Assembly: GCF_026914185.1 (NCBI RefSeq)
Contig: NC_070562.1
Coordinates: forward strand, 434,001-498,000
Source: Puccinia triticina
Taxonomy: Eukaryota; Basidiomycota; Pucciniomycetes; Pucciniales; Pucciniaceae
Reading direction: 5' to 3'
Length of the DNA stretch: 64,000 nt
Shown: one piece after another, positions 55,522 through 64,000 of the stretch
How the letters are laid out: each line of letters starts with the position of its first letter
How positions within the stretch are numbered: the first letter of the stretch is position 1
The notes under the pieces: model-generated
What the model was told of the DNA's origin: nothing
The model's database searches: none
What the model saw: the letters and a program-made list of their open reading frames with translations, nothing else
Made by a program: the position numbers and the translations under genes

Positions 55522-56718
55522 TTTTCCTGTTCTATCTGATCTCGAACCGCGGAGAAAACCCGGCGTCCGAACACGCGCTCTGCGGCGCCCTATATCCCTC
55601 CTCCAACCCCGCCCCCGCGCCGTTGGTATCCATCTACGTATGTGGCCGGCGCGGCGTTCTCTTGTTTACCTCTCTACGCCGGGGCTCTATCGGCCTCCGC
55701 GGACGCCCTACCACGACCGAACGTCTCGCCACAAACGCGTACGAAAAAAAAAAAAAAAACTCAACTCCTTGTCTTATCAGTGCTGCTCTCAACGAACACC
55801 CCTTCTCTATCTATGGTCTCGTGCCCTTAACCTATCGCTCATCCACTTATAAACACTCTCTCTCCGGCCCCGACCTCGGGTCTCCTAGTCAATAGTCTTT
55901 CCTTTCTTTTTGTAATTGTCTTTCCGCTTAGTTTGTCCTGTTTTGTGTGTGTGTGTGTGTGTGTAAGTGAGATAACATGTGTTTGTGCGTGTGGGCCGAG
56001 AGCCGTCGAGCGGTGCGTTGGAGTCTGCAGAGGCTTGTGGGGTGTCTCGCGATCCACGCAGGAGCGGAAGGGATCTGCGACACAATAATGGACATCACTT
56101 GGCTTGTCCACCTTGTGTGTGGCCTGGGAAATGACTGCTGTTCATTTCTTCGGAAAAGGAAAAAAGGATGGGGATAGAGGAAACCTGAGTAGACCAAGTT
56201 GTGGATCAAATAATGTGGTGTAAGGTTCACCCTAGGGGGAGGGGCTACAAAGATTCTGGAAACCTCCCAGCCCAATCACACTTTCTGCTGGCGCGCAGAA
56301 TGTGCAATCTGTGGGAGGGGCGGCTTTGCAGCCAGCCACAGCCACAGCCAGGACTTGAGATAATTTAGTTGACATGCTCTGTGGAGTGAGTAGGATGGTG
56401 GACAGATCCCAGATGCACTCATCCACTTCTGTAGGTCTCAGTGAATCCACAAGTTGACCTAGGTGTATGTATTTAACAATTCTTTTCTGTTTTGCTTTTT
56501 TGCTTTTGGCTGAAAAATGTTGGTTTGATGGTTACCATATCCCATTTTTACACTTGGTATCCATGTGAGTTCTTAGAATAGATATGACTATTAGTGTATC
56601 TCTGTGATTAGCAATAAGCTGATGTGTTTGGCAGCCTAATTGTTGTGCAATGATATTTCTGACATGTGACCACCCAGCACCATAACATGTCACAATAATT
56701 ACGCTGCCAAACACAGCC
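55444..56718. other. 3' flank with microsatellites; no gene
   Basis: (TC)n at about 55485-55514, A-run at about 55745, (GT)n at about 55945-55963. A GC-rich hairpin-like patch with GGGAGGGGCGGC lies at about 56230-56345 and resembles a degraded MITE. Confidence 0.5.
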
Positions 56719-56905
56719 TTAGAGCATCTGCATTGGTGCGGGAGTAAGTCCGGTAGTAGCAGATTAGCTTACTACCGGATTATCGCTAATCTTGGATGTC
56801 AACCACATTGGTGAGTGCCAGTTCAATGTGTAAGTATGGTGTATGCACCTGCAGCTTATGTCAGCTGTGTTTGGTGCATACATTTGAGTGGGGAGCAGTG
56901 CCCGC

Positions 56906-59697
56906 TGTTATGGCCTGGTGTTATACCTCTCCGGGGGAGAGTTGATGCCCGCTACAATCGTGTAGTCAGGTGGTACCTTTTCTTCCTTCCCCAGGGTTTT
57001 TACAGGTTATGAGCCCAGTGTTGCCTCTGTTGCGTGTTCAATTCCCATTGCCTGCATCTCACACATGTCACATCTCCCCAGCTTGTAACCCTCACACAAC
57101 ATGACATAACTGTGTTAGCTACTCCTAGTCTTACATATAAGCATATTATTGATTATTGGTTTAGGAGTGTGGTTGCCTTAAAATAGTTCCACGGTTCATG
57201 GGTGCCAAAAGTCCCATTTTAAGATAAATCATAGTATACACGGCAGGAGCAAATGAGGACAATCCAGCCCATCCAGCCAACGTGTGGGCCAAATTGACAC
57301 CAAAATGACCCCAGATGACAGCAAATTGCCTGATCAGGGCCCTGCACACGACTCGTTGCCCCATCTCTGACGGCCAGGACGTGAGGTCGAACCCAACCCT
57401 GGCAAAACCACGTCTGCTTTGCTAGAGACCGGCATCATGGCCAAATATTATCAGTCATGATGCCAGACCTGTTGGGAGATGCTCAACTCGGTCAGTTTCC
57501 CGGGCAGATGGCAGTCGGTCCTGTGCACAAGTCCTTGGGGCAACTTTGAACAGCAGGGGTGATGTCACCTGCTTCAGATATTCTTGACTTTGAGAGTACA
57601 AACGCATGCTCTTGTCCTCCCAAGTCTCAAGTCCCCCATCATCCTCTACCCATCCTCCTCGCATCCTCTCCCCCATCCTCCTCCCTCCTCCCTCCATTCC
57701 TCCTTGCTCTCCCCTCCATTGCTCCTCCATCCTCCCTTCCTTGCTCCTCCCTCCATCCTCCCCCCATTGATTGCACCATTGCTCCTTCCTCCATTGTTCC
57801 CACCAGGGGAGATATGTTCCCACTCCCCAGGGAGTGCCTTACCGTAACTTTTTTCCATAACTGTGCTGGAGGCCTTTGGTAAAGAAAGATTGAATAGGTA
57901 TGAACAAGACTTGAAGTCAGCTTGAAATCAGTTGGAAATCATCCTGAAATAAACCATAACTTGCCAAGGAATAATCCAGAACTCATCTGGAATTCATCCA
58001 GAACTCATCCAAAATATAGGCCTTTCTTGGTTCAATGACCAGTGTGTCCTTTTCATAGGGATGTGAAAGGCGCAGTATGTCATATTGTCCCCCTCATGTA
58101 CTCGCGTACATCAGGGGGACAATTGGTGTCTTAACACAAAGTTTTTACTTTTCATGTGGCTGTGAAAGGCCCATCCTGTGATATTTACACCTCAATGTAT
58201 GTGCCTACATTAGGGTGACTATTAGCAAAGTGCAAAAGGGTTCACTTGCATGTGCACATGTGGATTTTGAAAAGCAAAAAAAAGCAAAAAATCACACAAT
58301 TATTTTTGTGAAGAGGCCAGGATATGTGGCCAAACTGGCGTGGCACTGCAATCCAGCCTTGACTTACCTCAGACTTTCACCCCAATACAATAGTTTATCA
58401 CCATTTTTTTTTAGCCAAATTCAAATTAATTACAGTATTTCCAAGAAAATGGGTTTCACTAATTTTACTGCAACATTACCACATTCCGAAATTCTAAACC
58501 CAATAATACCAAGTTGACTTTTACTTTAATTTTGTACATGAGGGCATATAATGTGAATTACAAGAAACTCATTTGTTTTACAGGAATTACATTCAAGAAT
58601 TGCAATTTTGCTTTCCTATCCTTTGACATCATCAAACAGGAGCAATTGATGAGTTGGACTTGGGTGAAATATCATTTCATCATATTTTTTCCTCTAGTTG
58701 TACCTAGAAAACAAAAGAATTCTACACAACATTGTGTTGACTCCCAAATCAATTCTGACTGACTTTCTGCATCCACTTCAATTCATTTAGGGATGAGTTA
58801 CTGATGCACATCAGGCTCACATCCAACCAAAACTCACATCAAATTCAGCTCTGGCACTCCCTGGGGAGTGGGAACAATCTCCCCTGGTGTCCTTGCTTGC
58901 TCCTCCCTTGTCTCTTGCTCTTGTCTTGCTCTCTTCTTGTTTGCCTAGCGGCCCGTTATTGCGGATAATGAGCTTGAAAAATTTGTAATATAAGTCTTTG
59001 TAGTTGTTAATAACCTTGGTGTACATAAATATTGTTTTGCTAGTTGAGTTTGCATAATGAAATCAATCTGCTAGAGTAAAAATCACCGCTGTCCATCAAT
59101 ACTACCAATTGGGCTCGCGGCCTGCCCGGGTCTGAGTGCCAGTATTCTGCCGCCTATGACCAACCTTGGGGGTTGGTGTTTAAGGTTATGGCATGTGGGG
59201 GACTCGTCACAATGCCACCCATTCTGTCGTCATCAAGATGGCCCTGGTTGTGTGGATGATCTGCTTCCTGTCATTGTCACTGCTATTACACCGGCCCTCC
59301 AACCGGTGTGCCTGCCGGCTCTTTGGCAGACATTGTGCACCCCGCCATCATTTTGTCAACCACTGGTGGGTCAAACAGAGTCCCAAGTACGGGAAATCTC
59401 TGTCCTCCTGACGGCGAAACGCGCCCGCCATGTAGTATTTAAAAATAGCATTAGTTTAGTAGCCAGTATGCGTGAAAGTTGACAGTTAACAAGTCTGTTG
59501 GGGAGTAACACTTAGATTTGTATGTAGTTTCACACCAGCCCATTTGGTGTCCAATCCAATATCACCTCTGATATCAGTGATATTGGCTTGCGGGGGAGTG
59601 TTATGGCCTGGTGTTATACCTCTCCGGGGGAGAGTTGATGCCCGCTACAATCGTGTAGTTGGGTGGTACCTTTTCTGCCTTCCCCGGGGTTTTTACA
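56906..59697 (+). mobile_element. TRIM-like LTR element with 99-bp LTRs
   Basis: Identical-length direct repeats 56906-57004 and 59599-59697, starting TGTTATGGCCTGGTG and ending TTTTTACA. The primer site GGTTATGAGCCCAGTG directly follows the left LTR and complements the anticodon arm of initiator tRNA-Met, the site type used by copia elements. The polypurine tract GCGGGGGAG precedes the right LTR. Flanks CCCGC / CCTGC match at four of five bases. No gag or pol recognised. About 1.7 kb after removing the CACTA-like insertion 57801-58889. Confidence 0.85.
57801..58889. mobile_element. CACTA-like non-autonomous element, 1089 bp
   Basis: Ends CACCAGGGGAGATATGTTCC and inverted CACCAGGGGAGATTGTTCCC, each followed by CACTCCCCAGGGAGTG or its like, flanked by TCC (57798-57800, 58890-58892). 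Inside are two hairpins with a TGTAC-GCG-GTACA-like centre (about 58085-58120 and 58165-58205). No transposase. Confidence 0.8.
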
Positions 59698-60047
59698 CCT
59701 GCATGCATGGGAATATGCATGCAAGGCTTACTCCCAGGATTAGCAAGGAGTAAGTTTACTCCTCCTTAGTCCAAATCGTACTCTGAGGAGGAGTTTAGTC
59801 CGACTAAATCGGACCCAATGCGGTTGCCAAGGAGGATTAGCTACGCTAATCCCTCCTTAATCCGCAACCAATGCGGATGCTCTTAGTGTATTGTGGGGGT
59901 TCATGGGCAGAAAATTTTGTTCCTTTCAAGGGGCCACAAAAATGAAATAAAAGATATGGTACAGTTGCACAAGGCATCCTACTGTACAGGAAATACCCCC
60001 GGGGGCATTCATAATTCTAGGGTCTGGTTTTTTGATTTTACCAGTCG

Positions 60048-60230
60048 TTTGGTGTTCAAAGTTGGTTTGCATAATTTTATGCATGCATAAATCATAAAAT
60101 CATAAAAATATTTTGGGTAGGAAATTTTGTATTACATAATCAGACAGTCATATCCCCTGCAAAACATATTTTATGATTTTATGATTTATGCATGCATAAA
60201 ATTATGCAAACCAACTTAGAACACCATAAT
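60048..60230. repeat. Palindromic MITE, ~180 bp
   Basis: Arms of about 60 bp: GTTGGTTTGCATAATTTTATG then CATGCATAAATCATAAAATC, and the exact complement from about 60165 to 60222. The spacer is about 50 bp. Confidence 0.75.
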
Positions 60231-60437
60231 TGTTTGGCCAAGATCCCCAACAAAAGGGGTGAGGATCACAGTGCCAATGCTCCACACGTTCAGCAGTGTC
60301 ACATAGCTTATTATACACATATCATTGTAGAACAACATTGTAGAACAAGAAGCTCAAACAAAACTATTCTGATGTTTTCCATTGCCCAGTCAGGTCAGCC
60401 CAGGGGCCATTGGAGGTGCTCCAATGGCCATATCTAT

Positions 60438-60655
60438 CACCAGGGGGGAATCTGTGGCACTCTATAGAGAGTGCAAGGCTGTATGTTTTTTCTGGAACTC
60501 TGTCTGATATCAGCCGTTCAAGTGTTATGGAGCTCCTAAGATGTCAGCCCGTAGGCAGGCTGCAGCACAGTGAGGGGAAAGTGCTCTACAGCTTCCCTCA
60601 TGGTTTTCCATAAAGTCTCCAGTGGAAAATAATCAAAAACAATGACAGCATAGCT
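60438..60655 (+). repeat. Truncated CACTA-like element, one end only
   Basis: CACCAGGGGGGAATCTGTGG followed by the CACTCTATAGAGAGTG hairpin, as at 46088. No matching right end was found before the G-run at 60656. Confidence 0.65.
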
Positions 60656-60675
60656 GGGGGGGGGGGGGGGGGGGG
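60656..60675. repeat. Poly(G) tract, about 20 nt
   Basis: Uninterrupted G run. The length may be affected by sequencing. Confidence 0.8.
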
Positions 60676-60890
60676 ATTTGTTGGAGCTGACAGAGGGAGT
60701 GCATACCCTTGACAGAGGTGTAGGAATGAGAATCAGAGAAAAGAGGACAAATTAACAGTGTTGGAGAGGCGGAGAAAGGATGCACAAGGCCAATGGTGAA
60801 AGGCTACGCTGCGCTACGAAAAGCGCCCATTATAGCGCAGCACAGTGGGCACCCGCTACGTGACTGACCCAAAAAGCTTTAGCCCAGCGG

Positions 60891-62159
60891 TGTGGTATGC
60901 TTTATGGTTACCCATCTAGCCCATTTCAAAATTTTCCATTTTCTCATATGTACACTCACAAATCAACCAATCCAGCAACACCATTGGATTCTACGGCCAA
61001 AACTACACAGGACACTATGGACAACACACCTTACACCCCTCTGGATCAGAAGATACAACCCATTCAAGACACCATCAGCCAGTTTCACACACACAAACAC
61101 CATACTCAGGTCATGTAATCCGTTACATGAACCACCCTTACCCAGGACCATGTAATCCGTTACATGGTCCGCTCTGACACCTGTCTACCCTTTACATATG
61201 CTTTACCTCATCAGCTGCACTCATTACATTGTGTTATGCACGTGTCATGCAGTGTCATGCAGTGTCATGCACACTAGATGCAGGCTTATGCAGGTGCATG
61301 CAGACTAGTGTAATAGGGGCTGTAGTTCATGCAGGTGTCAAGCTAGCAAAAACCCCTCATGCAGCTTGCACATGACATCAGTTGACAGCTCAGGCTAGCT
61401 AAATTCACTCGTATGACATCATTTGACAGCAGGTGACAGACAGGGGCAGTACAGATGATCAGGTGACCCAATGACATCATACGTCAATGACATCATAGGC
61501 CAAACTTGAACCTCTCACCTCCTCTTTCTCACCAGCTAAATTCCCTCATCATTACATCATGTGACCTGTCAATCGGGCTAAATTCCCTCATCTAGGCTGT
61601 ACCACCAGCCAAAATCCCTCATTTGACAGCTCAGGGAAGCTAAAATCCCTCATTCCCTGGTTCCCCTGGAGCTAAAATCCCTCACCCTTTTCTATTTAAG
61701 GAGGCTCTCCTCCCCCCAGTTGTAATTTCTCTCAGCAAACTACTTGCACTCAGCTTACCCCATAACAGTACAACACTTGCTCACTCTACAGTATTAGCCC
61801 TCACTATATTGTGGTTTTACCCTTATTACATAACAATTACATACATATCACAACTCTATTACATCAATCACTCATCATTAACCCCTCTGTCAGGGTGTTC
61901 CACAACCCCCTTTGCGGCAACACACGGACCATATCAACTTACAACTCACTCAGCACTGGTTACATCACCCATATCCCCTAAGCCACTTGTTCAATGTAGG
62001 CTATCTTTTGATACACCTCCACTATCACTACATAAACCTTCCAATCATAGATTGGGGGGCTTGTTTTAGTGTCTAGTGACCCAAGAAAGGCAGAGGTAAC
62101 CTCATTCATCCCTTTCCGCACTCAGCAAAAGTTTCTCAGGAACACTTTTGAGCTTTACA
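60891..62159 (+). repeat. Solo LTR, 1269 bp, GCGG duplication
   Basis: TGTGGTATGC to GAGCTTTACA, flanked by GCGG at 60887-60890 and 62160-62163. U3 has five GCTAAAWTCCCTCA blocks (61540-61690) and several GACATCA blocks, followed by TATA-like CTATTTAAGG at 61693. It is related to the LTR at 3486-4214 but longer in U3. Confidence 0.82.
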
Positions 62160-62271
62160 GCGGGTAACCCGCTGCGCTAAAGCTAAATATAATGCACATG
62201 CGCTTTTCTCCAAGGGGGAATAGCGCAAGCGCATTGGAAAACGCTGCGCTTTTGCACTAAAATAGTGCAGC

Positions 62272-62610
62272 TGTAAGAGCCGGAGCTCTTCACTGAGCTA
62301 TGGCGTTGGCACAGGGGAGACACCGTTCTCCTGAGTTTCTGATACCTATGTTGGGCTTGATTTCAAATGGGGAACTAGCTCAGAGAGACAGTCAGTCAGG
62401 GGTCGGGTCTCTGCTATATACAATTGATCTCCAGGGAAGGGAAGAGGAGAAAGGAAACAAGAGAAACTTACCTAGCTCAGGGAGACAGTCAGTCAGGGGT
62501 TGGGTCTCTGCTGAGCTAGGAGGGGCGGTGACGGCGGGACTATAAGGGACTGTTGTTGGTTTGGTGACATGTTTGTGAACTCCATAGCCTCCGCGGCGCG
62601 GGGGGTTTAC
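62272..62610 (-). repeat. Solo LTR, 339 bp, GCAGC duplication
   Basis: On the minus strand it runs TGTAAACCCCCCGCGCCG to CCGGCTCTTACA, flanked by perfect GCAGC (62267-62271, 62611-62615). It is a divergent relative of the LTRs at 26270 and 29232 and keeps the twin hairpin with a 58-nt GTAAGT..TATATAG segment between. Confidence 0.88.
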
Positions 62611-63472
62611 AGCAGCGCAGCTTGAAAACGCTTTTTGCTGCTATGAGTGCGCTACATGCACTATTTTGCTACAATAGCACAAGCGTGCCAAAGCTGTGAT
62701 GTGCTTTGAGGCGCTACAGGCTACCAAGTGGGTATCCATATACCCCTTGGCTCCTCCCATCCAATGCATCCATCCCACAGTGGTGTGATCACTTACCATC
62801 CCTCACCCTTTCCTCAGTCTGTCACCCTTAATCTTTTCTTCACTTCAGCGTGATCTGTTTCTCCTCTGATCATTTTTCTACAGCCGCCAAAGATGATGAC
62901 CCTATTGGGCGCAGCAACAGGGTGCTCATCAGGTCTGTCTAGTCTTTCAGTCCAAGCAATTGAGTGCTGCATCAGCAGCCAGATGTGTCTGCGCAAGAAT
63001 TTCAGGATGGGAGGCAGCTTCAAGGAATGTCATAAACTGATTGATGGGGCGCTTAAGAACCCCAAATTTGAATCAGCCGCAAGTAAGAAGAATCCTGGAA
63101 CATCAAAATAGTTCCTTTATATATAATATGATTGGCCACTAGAATTCATCTTCCATAGGTTTTTCCCTTCAAAATTATTTTTCTCTCTAATAAAAAATCT
63201 AACATTGAAACAAAAAACACTACTTCCCCCCCTCCAAAAAAAGCGCTACAAAATAGCGTAGCGCACCATTTATAGTGGAAGTGTAGTGCTTTTGCGCTAT
63301 TTTCTGGCTATAAATAGCGGCTACAAAAAGATAAAATCTACAAGCTTGCACCAAAAAGCGCAAGCGTAGCCCAAAAAGCTATAAATTAGCGCTGCGCATC
63401 CGGCCCTAAAAGCGCTATGCTTTGTGCTGTGCTGCGCTATCTGTAGCGCAGCGCTTTCACCATTGACAAGGT

Positions 63473-64000
63473 TCAAACTATGAAGATGGTGGGATTGGAG
63501 GGTCAGAGATGTCAAAAGGGATCAGGAGATAGGCTGAAAAACTGGCGGAACTCAGGAAGAATCTGGATCAGGATCAATAATTCTCAGAAAGATGATGGCA
63601 TCCTCCTTGTATCAGGATGGAATTTCATCGGGGACCTTGTCCAAGCTCAGACAGAAATTGAACTACAGTCTGGTGATGAGTGGTGTGCGCCTGACCCTTG
63701 TGTCTGCTACCAACGGTGCAACAAGTACAATATATGTAATTGTATTGGACTGTATTGTATTGGAAAAATTTAAAAATACATGTATCTGTACCATATTTTT
63801 TTCCAAAAAGTGTACACATGTATCATTCAAATTGTTTGGTGAGACCAATACAAAATACATTTATCATATTTGCGTGTACAATCTGCATGAAAATATGATA
63901 CAATGTATAGCCTACACAATACGTGTATCGTAATTGTTGCACCATTGCTGCTGCTATGACAACAAAAGTCACACATTGACACAACAAATGGAACAGCCAA
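63473..64000. other. No gene recognised
   Basis: AT-rich. Short direct and inverted strings around TGTATCATA and ATACATTTAT (about 63770-63930) suggest part of another fold-back element cut by the window end. Confidence 0.35.

Larger units (their letters stand above)
56722..59882. mobile_element. PIF/Harbinger-like MITE, TTA duplication, enlarged by nested insertions
   Basis: Ends GAGCATCTGCATTGGTGCGG (56722) and inverted GAGCATCCGCATTGGTTGCG (59882), flanked by TTA (56719-56721, 59883-59885). Its own sequence is only about 370 bp (56722-56905 and 59698-59882). The rest is the TRIM-like element 56906-59697. Same family as 48669-50015. Confidence 0.82.
60791..63465. mobile_element. AGCGCAGCG-rich inverted-repeat element with two nested solo LTRs
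   Basis: Ends CAATGGTGAAAGGCTACGCT (60791) and inverted CAATGGTGAAAGCGCTGCGC (63465), flanked by ACAAGGC / ACAAGGT (6 of 7 bases). Clusters of AGCGCAGC and GCGCTGCG occur at 60800-60890, 62160-62275, 62611-62720 and 63235-63465. Removing the LTRs at 60891-62159 and 62272-62610 leaves about 1.06 kb. The middle (62720-63230) has a short frame (62893-63111) of unknown nature and no recognised transposase. Same family as 14429-14874. Confidence 0.72.

Overview
The window looks like repeat-rich nuclear DNA of a basidiomycete, most likely a rust fungus (Pucciniales). This is an inference from short 55-100 nt GT-AG introns, the mix of Ty3, copia, Helitron, hAT, Tc1, CACTA-like and PIF-like elements, and lineage-restricted secreted or low-complexity host proteins. 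The species cannot be named from the sequence. Host genes are few: a four-helix (MARVEL-like) membrane protein at 40911-41748, a large secreted protein with an internally duplicated domain at 43111-45719, and a ~1595-residue Ser/Gln/Asn-rich protein at 50378-55443. A fourth multi-exon gene at 9930-11661 (SAM-like C-terminus, one in-frame stop) may be host or transposon-borne.

Left part (1-18 kb): the 5' half of a minus-strand Ty3 element (1-4214), a three-exon Tc1/mariner-type transposase (4590-5733), and a complete hAT element (6211-9533, exact 8-bp target duplication) that has split a tandem-repeat array. Then come the SAM-like gene, several fold-back elements, and a degraded Ty3 element (from 12964) whose LTR and leader have been hit by at least four smaller elements.

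Middle (17.9-31 kb): a three-level nest. A decayed minus-strand Helitron (3' end at 17939, helicase pieces on both sides) is split by an 11.6-kb Ty3 element (18403-29990). The 3' LTR of that element is split in turn by a gag-only LTR element (26270-29559). 31-40 kb holds a palindromic minisatellite split by a solo LTR, a second gag-only element (copia type, 34725-36562) and a gag fossil.

Right part (42-64 kb): the host genes, then non-autonomous DNA elements nested in one another: two CACTA-like elements with 3-bp duplications, two PIF/Harbinger-like elements with TTA duplications, a small TA-flanked element, and a TRIM-like element with 99-bp LTRs. An AGCGCAGCG-rich inverted-repeat element (60791-63465) carries two solo LTRs.

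Most boundaries were fixed by reading terminal repeats and target-site duplications directly. The most unusual signals are the tRNA-derived primer sites (50 nt of mature tRNA-Tyr complement in one element; anticodon-region halves of tRNA-Asn and initiator tRNA-Met in two others), a ~75-nt module repeated four times around the reading frames of the large Ty3 element, and a twin stem-loop flanking an intron-like segment conserved in three divergent LTRs.
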